From positions 53,598 through 117,597 of the forward strand of contig CBDFNK010000015.1 in assembly GCA_965250205.1 (NCBI GenBank): DNA of 64,000 nucleotides, written 5' to 3'. The position numbers were made by a program, and so were the translations under genes. Below, in pieces: positions 35,221 through 44,225 of the stretch (within the stretch, counting starts at the first letter, position 1; every line of letters begins with the position of its first letter). Below the pieces are notes generated by a model. The model searched no databases. It was not told where the DNA came from and saw only the letters and a list, made by a program, of their open reading frames with translations. This stretch comes from JAHZKN01 sp965250205. GTDB lineage: Bacteria > Pseudomonadota > Alphaproteobacteria > Rhizobiales > Hyphomicrobiaceae.

Positions 35221-35847
35221 TCAAGCTATACCGATCAGTTTATGGGTTTGCAGTGAAAGCCGCCAATTCGGGTGTGCTTTGCAGAAAGCAACGGCGTCGG
35301 CAGTGTTTGCCGTGGCGTCAGGCCCGTCCATGGGCTGCAAGTACTGATGGCGGAAGTCTAGCTTGGGTAGATCGTCCGGCATTAACCTTTTTTGAGGATA
35401 TACAAGTTTGAGCTCATCACCAGAAGTTTGGACCAAAGCAGCTCCAGCTTTTGGGCTGACGCAGATCCAGTCAATGGCACGCGGTACCGCCAATGTTCCA
35501 TTGGTCTCAATGGCAATTTCAAAGGCAGTGCTATGGAGTGCGTCAATCAACGATGAATTGACCTGAAGCATCGGCTCGCCGCCTGTGAGGACAATCAAGC
35601 CAGGCTGACTTTCCCCGCAAGCCGCACGGCACGCACCAGCGAGCGCAGCAGCGGTTTCAAATTGGCCGCCTCCAACACCATCGGTTCCGACAAAATCTGT
35701 ATCGCAAAATGTGCATAGTGCGCTTGCACGGTCTTGTTCGCGACCCGACCACAAATTGCACCCCGAAAAGCGACAAAACACAGCCGGGCGCCCGGCGTTC
35801 GTGCCTTCTCCTTGCAGGGTGTAAAAGATTTCTTTGATGGAATACAT
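35221..35847 (-). CDS. queE: 7-carboxy-7-deazaguanine synthase (radical SAM)
   Basis: Radical SAM enzyme that ring-contracts CPH4 to CDG. 208 residues. The 4Fe-4S cluster motif is C30-x14-C45-x2-C48 (FSGCNLW ... LCTFCDTDF), the lengthened spacing known for QueE. IFYTLQGEGTNAGRPAVF at the N-terminus, LTGGEPMLQV and IETNGT are the substrate and SAM binding elements. Second que gene of the operon, 33 bp after queC. Confidence 0.95.
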   Translation of the reverse strand: MYSIKEIFYTLQGEGTNAGRPAVFCRFSGCNLWSGREQDRASALCTFCDTDFVGTDGVGGGQFETAAALAGACRAACGESQPGLIVLTGGEPMLQVNSSLIDALHSTAFEIAIETNGTLAVPRAIDWICVSPKAGAALVQTSGDELKLVYPQKRLMPDDLPKLDFRHQYLQPMDGPDATANTADAVAFCKAHPNWRLSLQTHKLIGIA

Positions 35848-35880
35848 GCGTGTTTGATGTGACCCGAGTCTTAGATTTGT

Positions 35881-36630
35881 TCAGTCCTGAGGTTGCGTTG
35901 TATCTTGCGCCTGCCCGGCACGCCAACGTTGATAACCCGCTTGGCGTAACTGACACGCCGGACAGGACCCGCACCCGTAGCCCCAGTCGTGTCGTCTCGT
36001 GCGCTCACCAAGGTAGCAGGTGTGTGTGTCTTCAATAATGAGATCAACTAGTCGATCATCACCAAGGTCTTTGATCATGGCCCAAGTGGCCGCTTTGTCC
36101 AAAAACATCAGTGGTGTAATGAGTGAAAAGTCGGTGCCCATGCCAAGTGATAGCGTTGTTTCCAGCGATCGGATTGTGTCGTTACGGCAATCAGGATAGC
36201 CCGAAAAATCTGTTTCACACATGCCACCGATAAGGGTTTTGACGTTGCGTCGATGGCCAATCGCAGCGGCATAGGTAAAGAACAACAGATTGCGCCCGGG
36301 CACAAACGTTGTGGGCAGACCCGCGTCGGTCATTTCAATCGCCACGTCGTGGGTTAGCGCCGTCTCACCAATTTTGGAAAGCTCAGTTAGTTTTATGGAG
36401 TGATCCGCGCCAAGCCTACCCGCCCACTTTGGATACTCTGATCTCAAGCGCGCAAGAACACGCAGGCGTTGGGTTAATTCGACCGCGTGGCGTTGGCCGA
36501 AATCAAACCCGAGCGTTTCAACACAGGCATAGCGCTCTAAAGCCCAGGCCAAGCAAGCGCTTGAATCCTGGCCACCAGAAAAAAGCACTAATGCAGAATT
36601 TTTTGTGTTCGTCACGCGCGGCTCTGTCAC
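35881..36630 (-). CDS. queC: 7-cyano-7-deazaguanine synthase
   Basis: ATP-dependent conversion of CDG to preQ0. 249 residues with the PP-loop LFSGGQDSSACLAWAL at about 17-32, FVPGRNLLFFTYAA, and a C-terminal zinc site built from CYLG and YGCGSCPACQLR (four cysteines). The start codon overlaps the upstream GFA gene by 4 bp (ATGA). Neighbours queE, queD and queF complete the preQ1 pathway apart from the GTP cyclohydrolase. Confidence 0.96.
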   Translation of the reverse strand: MTEPRVTNTKNSALVLFSGGQDSSACLAWALERYACVETLGFDFGQRHAVELTQRLRVLARLRSEYPKWAGRLGADHSIKLTELSKIGETALTHDVAIEMTDAGLPTTFVPGRNLLFFTYAAAIGHRRNVKTLIGGMCETDFSGYPDCRNDTIRSLETTLSLGMGTDFSLITPLMFLDKAATWAMIKDLGDDRLVDLIIEDTHTCYLGERTRRHDWGYGCGSCPACQLRQAGYQRWRAGQAQDTTQPQD

Positions 36631-36986
36631 AAATTTTTACCGTCAAACGGTGTTGGCTTAAAATCATCAAGATCGACATCATCAAGGCAGCGCACATTGA
36701 TGGCGATAACTTCTGAACCATCAGCTGCAGCTCCTCGGGCAAAAGAACTGACGCCACATTTCGAGCAGAAAAGATGGTGAATTTTCTTCTGTGCAAACTG
36801 GTAGTCTGTCAGATCATTGTCACCCGATTTAAGCTCAAAATCGCTGCCTGGAATGAATGAAAACAGTGCGCCACGCTTCATACAGATTGAGCAGTTGCAT
36901 GAAATGACGTTGGACAGATCGACGGTGGCCATGTAGCTGACCGCACCGCAGTGGCAGCCCCCGTTATGTGATTTCGTCGCAGCCAT
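36627..36986 (-). CDS. GFA-family zinc protein (formaldehyde-activating-enzyme-like)
   Basis: 119-residue protein of the GFA/CENP-V fold. Zinc-binding cysteines appear in GGCHCGAV, CNCSICMKRG and FCSKCGVSSF. The family contains a disputed glutathione-dependent formaldehyde-activating enzyme and many members of unknown role. ATG 36986 is preceded by GAAGGGA. Its stop overlaps the queC start (ATGA), so it is the first gene of the que operon and translationally coupled to it; whether it takes part in deazaguanine synthesis is unknown. Confidence 0.87.
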   Translation of the reverse strand: MAATKSHNGGCHCGAVSYMATVDLSNVISCNCSICMKRGALFSFIPGSDFELKSGDNDLTDYQFAQKKIHHLFCSKCGVSSFARGAAADGSEVIAINVRCLDDVDLDDFKPTPFDGKNL

Positions 36987-37180
36987 GGCTTGTCCCTTCT
37001 TGACTGGCGAGATCATACATTCGCCCTGCACGTTCGGGTCGCACCGGAGGAGACCCTCAATTTTGACTTTCACCCCTACCCCATGGGGTCTTTGCGCCGC
37101 TTCTAAGACCGGCTAGAACCGTTGCAAATGTTTCACGCCCGGCCGATGACGGCAAGGCTTTCGATTGAAGGACACCACTC

Positions 37181-38491
37181 ATGACCGCTATTGTCGATAT
37201 TCAGGCTCGCGAAATTCTGGATAGCCGCGGCAACCCAACTGTTGAGGTTGATGTGCATCTTGAAGACGGCGCCATGGGTCGCGCGGCCGTGCCGTCAGGT
37301 GCCTCGACCGGTGCCCACGAAGCAGTGGAACTACGTGACGGTGACAAGGCCCGCTATCTCGGCAAAGGAGTCACGCTGGCCGTCGACGCAGTCAACACTG
37401 AAATTTTCGACACTCTTGCAGGCATGGACGCAGAAGATCAGCGCGGCATTGACGCAGTGATGATTGCGCTTGATGGCACCAAAAACAAAGCTCGTCTTGG
37501 TGCCAATGCGATTTTGGGTGTTTCGCTTGCAGTGGCAAAGGCTGCGGCGCAAACCGCAGGACTGCCGCTCTACCGCTACGTCGGTGGAGCCAGTGCCTAT
37601 GTTCTGCCGGTACCAATGATGAACATCATCAACGGTGGTGAACACGCCGACAACCCAATTGATTTTCAAGAATTCATGATCATGCCGGTGAGTGCAGAAT
37701 CGCTCGCTGAGGCGGTGCGTATGGGAGCGGAAATTTTTCATACCTTGAAAAAAGATCTCAAAGCAGCCGGTCACAACACAGGAATTGGTGATGAAGGTGG
37801 CTTTGCCCCCAACCTCAAAAGTGCGGATGAAGCGCTAAACTTTATTATGAAGTCGGTCCAGGGTGCCGGTTACAAGCCCGGTGACGATGTGATGCTCGCT
37901 CTCGATTGTGCATCAACAGAATTCTACAAAGATGGATCGTACGACCTTGCTGGCGAAGGCAAAAAGTTAGACGCCACTGGCATGGTCAAATTCCTTGAAG
38001 ACCTCGTCAATCGCTATCCGATTATCTCAATTGAAGATGGCATGGCGGAAGATGACTGGGATGGCTGGAAGGCGCTGACTACCGCTATCGGTGACCGTTG
38101 CCAGTTGGTCGGCGATGATTTGTTCGTCACTAACACCGAGCGGTTGTCGAAGGGCATATCTGAGGACATTGGCAATTCAATTCTGGTCAAGGTCAATCAG
38201 ATTGGATCACTGACAGAAACCTTGGAGGCTGTTTCGATGGCCCAGCGCGCTGGTTTTACTGCGGTCATGTCGCATCGCTCTGGTGAAACGGAAGATGCAA
38301 CCATTGCTGACCTGGCAGTGGCGACCAATTGCGGGCAGATCAAGACCGGTTCGCTCAGCCGATCAGACCGTCTTGCGAAATATAATCAACTTATTCGCAT
38401 CGAATCTGAGTTGGGTGACACTGCAACTTATGCTGGTAAGAGCATTCTTAAATCTCAGAAAAAACCCACATTGCGTGTGATTAGTTCGTAA
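37181..38491 (+). CDS. eno: Enolase (phosphopyruvate hydratase)
   Basis: Glycolytic enzyme interconverting 2-phosphoglycerate and phosphoenolpyruvate; 436 residues, full length. Seen: EILDSRGNPTVEVDV, the flexible loop GASTGAHEA, DEGGFAPNL, metal ligands in LALDCASTE, SIEDGMAEDDW and VGDDLFVTN, the catalytic lysine in SILVKVNQIGS, and SHRSGETEDATIADLA. Divergent from the GFA-que operon and followed by ftsB, an order common in this group. Confidence 0.98.
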   Translation: MTAIVDIQAREILDSRGNPTVEVDVHLEDGAMGRAAVPSGASTGAHEAVELRDGDKARYLGKGVTLAVDAVNTEIFDTLAGMDAEDQRGIDAVMIALDGTKNKARLGANAILGVSLAVAKAAAQTAGLPLYRYVGGASAYVLPVPMMNIINGGEHADNPIDFQEFMIMPVSAESLAEAVRMGAEIFHTLKKDLKAAGHNTGIGDEGGFAPNLKSADEALNFIMKSVQGAGYKPGDDVMLALDCASTEFYKDGSYDLAGEGKKLDATGMVKFLEDLVNRYPIISIEDGMAEDDWDGWKALTTAIGDRCQLVGDDLFVTNTERLSKGISEDIGNSILVKVNQIGSLTETLEAVSMAQRAGFTAVMSHRSGETEDATIADLAVATNCGQIKTGSLSRSDRLAKYNQLIRIESELGDTATYAGKSILKSQKKPTLRVISS

Positions 38492-38564
38492 TCGAACAGT
38501 ATTTTACCACGTCTTAACTCGTCTAGGTTTAGATTGGGATCTGTTCTCAAGTTTCTTATCGCGT

Positions 38565-38921
38565 ATGAAGAACATAATTGTGCTGCGTAAACCCATTCAT
38601 GATTGGCGAAAGCTCTCCAGGCAATTCATTGTTTTGCTTATTTGCTCGGGGTTTGCATCATATTTCGCTTATCACGCAATCAATGGCCGGCACGGCCTCG
38701 AGGCTAAACGCCAATTCATCGAGCGACTAACGCTCCTGGAATTTGAGATTAAAAGCCTCGAGGCCGCCCGAGCTCGCTACACTCAGGATGTTGCCTTGTT
38801 AACACCAGAGCTGCCCAACGCGGATTTGGTTGAAGAGATTGCGCGTGATGTATTGGGCTTTGTCCACCCAGACGACAGGGTCATTTTGACCGAGTCCTTT
38901 AGCGCTGTCCGCCAAAACTGA
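38565..38921 (+). CDS. Septum formation initiator FtsB/DivIC family
   Basis: 118-residue bitopic membrane protein of the divisome. Cytoplasmic basic N-terminus, one membrane helix at about 22-40 (FIVLLICSGFASYFAYHAI), then a periplasmic coiled coil (ERLTLLEFEIKSLEAARARYTQDV) and the FtsB-like tail VEEIARDVLGFVHPDDRVI. The eno-ftsB-pdhA order is typical of Hyphomicrobiales and supports the family call. Confidence 0.88.
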   Translation: MKNIIVLRKPIHDWRKLSRQFIVLLICSGFASYFAYHAINGRHGLEAKRQFIERLTLLEFEIKSLEAARARYTQDVALLTPELPNADLVEEIARDVLGFVHPDDRVILTESFSAVRQN

Positions 38922-39055
38922 CCACAAGCACGAGTGCGGCCTGATTTGCCACGTCATTGCCCCCATTGCAGGATAGGTGCCTGACCACTTTAGTCTGGTT
39001 GACGTCACCGGGCTCTGCGTTTAATGGCGGACTTGTCATCACATGGGATTGGCAG

Positions 39056-40015
39056 ATGGGGGCTCCCATAGAGAGCGTTTTGTTGAGTGCACACGATAAT
39101 GATGGGTGCCAAGCTGAAAACGCAGCTTCGGCTTATCGATTGCTGCTGCTTATTCGCCGCTTTGAAGAAAAGGCTGGCCAACTTTATGCTCTCGGCCTGA
39201 TCCCAGATGAGATCAAATTGTGTATTGGCCGTGAGGCCCTGATTGCAGGCGTGATCGCAGCACGTCAGGACACAGATCGTGTTATTTTCGGCCCCAGATG
39301 TCATGGTGCGCTGTTAGCACTTGGTCTGGCTCCATCCGTGGTGATGAATGAACTTGCAAACCCAATGACGGGACTGCTTCAGCCGCACTCGGATGTATCA
39401 TCAGGCGGCAAAATGTGTCCGAGGGGGTTTTATCGATGCACCCTCGACAGCGCAGGATGTGCTGGATGGGCAATCAGCCTTGGCATGGCCCATGCGCTCA
39501 AACGGGATCGCAATGTCGTGTTCGTTGTCCTTGACGGGGATAGCGGCGTTCCCGATCAACTAACGCGCGCCATTTCGTTCGCAAAGCGGCTTCGATTGCC
39601 GATTGTGTTTATTGTTGATCACGCAGCACCGGAGCCAGAACCTGCCAAAAACACAGGTCCAGGAGGCAAGTTACAAAGCGCGTTAATGGCCAGCGCGGTC
39701 AGCTTCATGCTCATTGATGGCATTGATCTGGAAAAGGTGAGGGCAGCCTCCCGTTTGGCAGGCGATCGGGCGCGTTCCGATGGTGGTCCTCAGGGCCTGT
39801 TGATCTCCACTCAGGCGTTTCGCGGCCACGCTAGCCAACCGACCTCAGCCCCGACCGCATATTCCCAGCCTGTTCATGATCCCGTTCTCATAGCCCGTAA
39901 ACGCCTTTTGGAGACCGTAGAGGGCGGCCAGGACGCTGCCATTGCGATAGAAAGCGATATCAGGACCACTCTGACCGCAATTGGTCAGGAGATCCGGGCC
40001 AGCAGACTGCTTTAG
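39056..40015 (+). CDS. Degenerate pyruvate dehydrogenase E1-alpha-like protein
   Basis: The 319 residues align with PdhA: YRLLLLIRRFEEKAGQLYALG, CIGREALIAGVIAA and LGMAHALKRDRNVVFVVLDGD follow the family. The ThDP site does not. The GDG...NN motif is GDS (about 161-163) ending in DH (188-189), and the GGSMHMF stretch is GGKMCPRGF. The frame is fully open with no stop. It stands exactly where pdhA normally starts the pdhABC-lpd cluster, but no E1-beta, E2 or E3 gene follows. Either it has a new non-catalytic role or it is an early relic. ATG 39056 is the likely start; an upstream reading to 38957 exists. Confidence 0.72.
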   Translation: MGAPIESVLLSAHDNDGCQAENAASAYRLLLLIRRFEEKAGQLYALGLIPDEIKLCIGREALIAGVIAARQDTDRVIFGPRCHGALLALGLAPSVVMNELANPMTGLLQPHSDVSSGGKMCPRGFYRCTLDSAGCAGWAISLGMAHALKRDRNVVFVVLDGDSGVPDQLTRAISFAKRLRLPIVFIVDHAAPEPEPAKNTGPGGKLQSALMASAVSFMLIDGIDLEKVRAASRLAGDRARSDGGPQGLLISTQAFRGHASQPTSAPTAYSQPVHDPVLIARKRLLETVEGGQDAAIAIESDIRTTLTAIGQEIRASRLL

Positions 40016-40189
40016 GTCCATATCTAGCAAATCCGGGCTAACCGGTTTGACGTGCAATCTAAATTAGCGGTGGTTATTGACCCACAGCGGTTAAGTCGCC
40101 ACATACGGTTAAGGCCACCAACAAACAGGTGGCAGACCCCATGGCCCCCAACCCAGGGCCTGCAACGTTGAGAAAAAGAACAGATACAG

Positions 40190-40507
40190 ATGAGCCAAGA
40201 CACAGAACGCGAGCTGGATGTGCCAGATGGCATCGAGAATGCTGAGCAAGCCCTTGAGGTGCTTCGGGCGTGGATTGCCGATGGTGCCCTGCACGTCATT
40301 TTTGACCCCAACACCTTTGGCAATGACTTTGCTGAATGGGGTCGGCTGTTATCGGAGATCAGCCACCATATTGCGCAGGCCACTGCCATGGACGGTGAAA
40401 TCGATGAAGATGAGGCACTAAGCGCTATTCGCGATGGTTATTTGAGCGGGCTTGAGAGTTGGGAAGGCATGCGGGATGGCCAAATTAGGGGCCGCACAAC
40501 CCACTGA
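40190..40507 (+). CDS. DUF5076 domain protein
   Basis: 105-residue acidic cytoplasmic protein: IENAEQALEVLRAWIADGALHV, DPNTFGNDFAEWGRLLSEISHHIAQA and GEIDEDEALSAIRDGY match the DUF5076 family, often found within the pdh gene cluster of this order. No function is known. It lies between the E1-alpha-like gene and a lipoprotein gene, one of the few cluster members retained here. Confidence 0.85.
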   Translation: MSQDTERELDVPDGIENAEQALEVLRAWIADGALHVIFDPNTFGNDFAEWGRLLSEISHHIAQATAMDGEIDEDEALSAIRDGYLSGLESWEGMRDGQIRGRTTH

Positions 40508-40755
40508 ACACCATTTTTCCCGTTGTATAATGGCGTTAGGCGCTGAATTCGCCAGAATCACGCCACTTTTGGCACCCAACTTCGCTTAGGCGTTTTCAGC
40601 CCTTGACAAGAGTCCTTTCCGTTTTTCCACAGATTCGCTAGAGTCAAGCCGATTTCATACCCGTTGCCCACAGCTTGCTATCTTGCTGGTTGTTCCGCAC
40701 AGGCCTAAGACCGAGACCAAGTAGGGGTGAATTTTATTGAGTTGGGGACGAACGA

Positions 40756-41367
40756 ATGTTGAGATCTTTTAAAACGGCATTGCTGCTGGTTCTTTGTATT
40801 GGTGCTTTAACCGCCTGTTCCAATACAGGGGGCTTTCCAGGCACAAGCATGACAACGTCATCAATTGACACGCAGAAGATGGCAAAGCAACCAAGCATTG
40901 ACCCTGCGTGTGTCACTTTAGTTTCAAAAATTGACAGCTTGCGCAAGGACGGCATTACAGATCGTGTTGCTAAAGCTGGCGCAGGCAAATCCAAAACCGT
41001 TCCAGTATATCGTTCATCGCTCGCACGCATGGCAGAACTTGATCGCGCAAATGCTGACTATCAGCGTCGCTGTGGCACGCTGAAGCCTGCAACGGCTTCG
41101 TTAAGCAGCCAGACTAGGCCAGCTGCTGCGACGGTGTCTTCAGCAACAAAAACAGCGGCTGTGAATGCTACAAAGAAAGCGGCCACAAAGGTGGTGACAA
41201 CAAAGGCTGCAGCCAAAGCGACGGCTGCCGTTGCACCTATTAAAACCGCTGCAACAGCTGCGGTTACAGAGGCTGCAAAGAAGGCTGCCGTTGAAGCTGC
41301 GAAAAAGGCAGCACTCGAAGCTGCTAAAAAAGAGGCCATCAAAGCAGCAGCAACAACGATCCCATAA
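40756..41367 (+). CDS. Putative lipoprotein with Lys/Ala-rich tail (203 aa)
   Basis: Signal peptide with lipobox ALTAC, so lipid-anchored at about Cys21. The middle part has two cysteines (PACVTLV, QRRCGTL) that could pair. The C-terminal ~85 residues are Ala/Thr/Lys-rich repeats (AAKKAAVEAAKKAALEAAKK), likely helical, possibly binding peptidoglycan or DNA by charge. No family recognised. It ends before a strong terminator. Confidence 0.75.
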   Translation: MLRSFKTALLLVLCIGALTACSNTGGFPGTSMTTSSIDTQKMAKQPSIDPACVTLVSKIDSLRKDGITDRVAKAGAGKSKTVPVYRSSLARMAELDRANADYQRRCGTLKPATASLSSQTRPAAATVSSATKTAAVNATKKAATKVVTTKAAAKATAAVAPIKTAATAAVTEAAKKAAVEAAKKAALEAAKKEAIKAAATTIP

Positions 41368-41423
41368 ATAAGATTATACGTCTTAGGAGTGTTTTCTAAG
41401 GTGACGGGCAGATAATGCAAAAC

Positions 41424-41451
41424 GCAGGTGTTTTCTCACCTGCTTTTTTTT
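41424..41451 (+). terminator. Rho-independent terminator
   Basis: 7-bp stem GCAGGTG (41424-41430) / CACCTGC (41437-41443), 6-base loop and eight Ts. It lies 57 bp after the Lys/Ala-rich lipoprotein gene. Confidence 0.92.
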
Positions 41452-41627
41452 GCTGTGCGTTTGACTAAGATGAGATGGGGCTGGAATTTGTCGGCAGACT
41501 TCGGGCAGGCTGAAAGATACCTTCACCCTTGCGTTCGCGACACCTCGGGGCCTTGCCACCGTCCCAATGCTGTGGTGAAACACCCTCAAAAATTGGGAGG
41601 GCGGTGTCGGTGTCAAAGTCTCGCGTC

Positions 41628-41897
41628 ATGAAAACAATAAAAATTAGTCTTGCCTTAAGTGCCGTAACCGGTATTGCCGCCTGCGGTGGCCCAGCACCTG
41701 GGGGACCTGCGCCTGGTGCCAATCCGAGCGGCTGCAAAGCTCTACGAAAAGAGCTTCAGAGATATGAACGCAAGGGCATTGCAGGTTGGGCTGAAGCCAA
41801 GAATGCGGGCAAGAAACTATCCAAGTCCAGAGAATCCGACCTCAGGATTTATAATGAATTGCTGAACAAGTATCTTGGTGGCAAGTGCCATCTCTAA
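41628..41897 (+). CDS. Small putative lipoprotein (89 aa)
   Basis: MKTIKISLALSAVTGIAACGG gives a short signal with a lipobox-like IAAC. It is followed by a Gly/Pro-rich linker and a basic helical domain with two cysteines (SGCKALRKEL and GGKCHL). ATG 41628 places the signal at the N-terminus; a reading back to 41529 would bury it. No known family; no clear ribosome site. Confidence 0.6.
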   Translation: MKTIKISLALSAVTGIAACGGPAPGGPAPGANPSGCKALRKELQRYERKGIAGWAEAKNAGKKLSKSRESDLRIYNELLNKYLGGKCHL

Positions 41898-41996
41898 AGA
41901 AGCACGGTCGACTGACTGAGCAGAGCTCTTGTTGTCAGCCCCGGAAGCATTAGACCCGAGTGGCATTGGCCGGGCGCACATGGTAGCGAAATCACT

Positions 41997-42998
41997 ATGG
42001 TGACGGTTATTTCAAATGGCAGGCGCGCGCATGGTGGTGGGCGAAAGGGCGCTGGGCCCAAAGCTTCCCGTCCACGTCACCCTGAAAAAGCCTGGCGCGC
42101 AGATACGCCACGACTGCCACGCCCAAATTGGATTCGGGTGCGTGCACCATCCTCGTGCGTTTTTTCTGAAACCGAAGATCTCATCAAAACGCATGGACTT
42201 GTCACGGTTTGCCAGGAAGCTTCCTGCCCCAACATTGGCGAGTGTTGGTCAAAGCGACATGCGACGATGATGATCTTAGGCGATATCTGCACACGCGGTT
42301 GCGCATTTTGCAATGTTGCGACAGGCAAGCCCGACGCAGTTGATGCAGGTGAACCCAGTCGTATCGCCGCCGCGGTTCAAAAGCTTGCTTTGCGCCACGT
42401 CGTGATTACGTCCGTTGATCGTGATGACCTGGATGATGGCGGTGCCGATCATTTTGTACGTGTAATTTCGGCCATTCGTGACACCAACACAAAGACGACA
42501 ATCGAAATACTAACACCCGATTTTCGTGGCAAGGCCGGGGCTTTGGAAACGGTGGTTGCGGCGCGTCCAGATGTCTACAATCACAACCTAGAAACAGTGC
42601 CCGTGCTCTACCCCACCATTCGACCCGGGGCACGCTATGATCACTCACTTGCACTCTTGGCACGAGTAAAAGCACTGGCACCGGGCAGCATTACGAAGTC
42701 GGGTGTCATGGTTGGTCTTGGCGAAACCATGCCTGATGTGCTGGCGGTGATGGATGACTTACGTTTGGCAGGTGTCGATTGCCTAACCATTGGCCAATAT
42801 CTGCAACCCACACCAAAGCATGCCGAAGTGAAAAGCTATATTCGCCCCGAGGTGTTTGACGAGTTGAAGGCGGCTGCACGTGCGAAAGGTTTTTTGTCTG
42901 TCGCTTCGAGCCCACTGACACGTTCCTCTCATCATGCTGAGGATGATTTTCTAGCCATTAAATCAGCACGACAAGCTATCGTAAAATCGCAAAGGTGA
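41997..42998 (+). CDS. lipA: Lipoyl synthase
   Basis: Radical SAM enzyme inserting two sulfurs into octanoyl groups on lipoyl domains of E2 and GcvH proteins. 333 residues with both 4Fe-4S sites: auxiliary C72, C77, C83 (VCQEASCPNIGECW) and radical SAM C98-x3-C102-x2-C105 (CTRGCAFCNVATG). PDVYNHNLETVP and KSGVMVGLGET also match. In related genomes lipA ends the pdh cluster; here it remains although pdhB, pdhC and lpd are absent nearby. Followed by coq10/ratA at 5 bp. Confidence 0.97.
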   Translation: MVTVISNGRRAHGGGRKGAGPKASRPRHPEKAWRADTPRLPRPNWIRVRAPSSCVFSETEDLIKTHGLVTVCQEASCPNIGECWSKRHATMMILGDICTRGCAFCNVATGKPDAVDAGEPSRIAAAVQKLALRHVVITSVDRDDLDDGGADHFVRVISAIRDTNTKTTIEILTPDFRGKAGALETVVAARPDVYNHNLETVPVLYPTIRPGARYDHSLALLARVKALAPGSITKSGVMVGLGETMPDVLAVMDDLRLAGVDCLTIGQYLQPTPKHAEVKSYIRPEVFDELKAAARAKGFLSVASSPLTRSSHHAEDDFLAIKSARQAIVKSQR

Positions 42999-43003
42999 GG
43001 CAG

Positions 43004-43486
43004 GTGCCAGAATTTCAAACCAAACAACGTGTCGGACACAGTGCGCAAAATATGTTTGAGCTGGTTGCAGACATCGAACGCTATCCGGAATTTCTGCCTT
43101 TGTGCACGTCGCTTGTCGTAACACAACGCAATGCCATACCAGAAGGCAAGGAGGAGTTGATCGCGACCATGGGTGTCGGGCACCAGGCGCTGACGGATAG
43201 CTTTACCACGCGGGTGCTACTCAATGAACAAGCGCATAAAATTAGTGCCAGCTATATCGATGGACCCTTTGAATATCTTGAAAACCGTTGGCAATTCGCG
43301 GAAAACTCAGCAGTTGGCTGCGATGTTGATTTCTATATTTCTTATGCGTTCCGGTCTATGTTGATGGGTATTGCGCTCGGGCCGATGTTCGAAACAGCTT
43401 TTCGCCGTTTCACCACTGCGTTCGAAGAACGTGCAGATGAAATCTACGGCACGCCTAAGCCACACTCCACCAAGACAAGTGTGTAA
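43004..43486 (+). CDS. Coq10/RatA-family START-domain protein
   Basis: 160-residue START-like (polyketide cyclase) domain protein of the Coq10/RatA family, members of which bind ubiquinone or act as ribosome-associated toxin-like factors. Typical segments: GHSAQNMFELVADIERYPEFLPLC, ASYIDGPFEYLENRWQF and the C-terminal MFETAFRRFTTAFEERADEIYG. GTG 43004 is chosen because AGGTGA lies 5 bases upstream, across the lipA stop; GTG 42995 is an alternative. Directly after lipA in the same operon. Confidence 0.9.
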   Translation: MPEFQTKQRVGHSAQNMFELVADIERYPEFLPLCTSLVVTQRNAIPEGKEELIATMGVGHQALTDSFTTRVLLNEQAHKISASYIDGPFEYLENRWQFAENSAVGCDVDFYISYAFRSMLMGIALGPMFETAFRRFTTAFEERADEIYGTPKPHSTKTSV

Positions 43487-43518
43487 AAAAAAGCGCCAAT
43501 ACTTAGAGCACGCGCATC

Positions 43519-43650
43519 TTAGATCCACTTGCGAAAAGTTGGGTTCGACTTTGAGCAGATAAGTTGATCGCCAGTGATGAGATAGAGTCATGGGATAGAG
43601 CGTCGAGCAAATAGATTCACTGTGTACAACAAAAGGCTCGGACGCTTTAG
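43519..43650. repeat. Two-hairpin dispersed element, copy 2
   Basis: Same orientation as 4174-4304 and nearly the same length, here bounded by TTAG on both sides. It begins 33 bp after the coq10/ratA stop codon. Confidence 0.8.
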
Positions 43651-43655
43651 GATAA

Positions 43656-44208
43656 ATCAGTGGGCGTGCTCTATCGTTTAGTTTTGGCCTTTGGTTTTGG
43701 ATCATGTGTCCTGGCGCAAAACCACCCAACACAAGCTTGCGCAGTGTTGGAAACATAAATGCCAACATTGCCTAAAGGCATGTTGGACCAACACGGGTTT
43801 ACCCAGTGTTGGCTACGTTAAAGAATCCCAACACAAGCTTGCGCAGTGTTGGAAACATAAATGCCAACATTGCCTAAAGGCATGTTGGGCCAACACGGGT
43901 TTACCCAGTGTTGGCTACGTTAAAGAATCCCAACACGGGTTTACCCAGTGTTGGAAACTTTAATGCCAACATTGCCTAAAGGCATGTTGGACACAAGCTT
44001 GCGCAGTGTTGGAGACATAAATGCCAACACTTCCTAAAGTCGTGTTGGACCAACACGGGTTTACCCAGTGTTGGAGACTTTAATGCCAACACTTCCTAAA
44101 GTCGTGTTGGACCAACACGGGTTTACCCAGTGTTGGAAACTTTAATGCCAACACTTCCTAAAGTCGTGTTGGCCAGACCGGCCACCACTTTTAGCTCGAA
44201 CATGATCC
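43656..44208. repeat. REP-A copy split by hairpin array 2
   Basis: Left half 43656-43724 (AGTGGGCGTGCTC ... CCTGGCGCAAAACC) and right half 44178-44208 (CACTTTTAGCTCGAACATGA and TCC) together make one reverse REP-A copy. In the unsplit copy at 4312-4410 the two halves are joined. Confidence 0.8.
43726..44172. repeat. Hairpin array 2 (inverted relative to array 1)
   Basis: About a dozen 25-bp palindromes with outer arms CCAACAC/GTGTTGG or CCAACAT/ATGTTGG. Centres vary (AAGCTTGCGCA, TTGCCTAAAGG, GGGTTTACCC, TTCCTAAAGTC). Linkers GAAACTTTAATG and GCTACGTTAAAGAATC are the complements of those in array 1, so this array has the opposite orientation. Confidence 0.95.
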
Positions 44209-44225
44209 AGGGTGCGAACCGCGCG

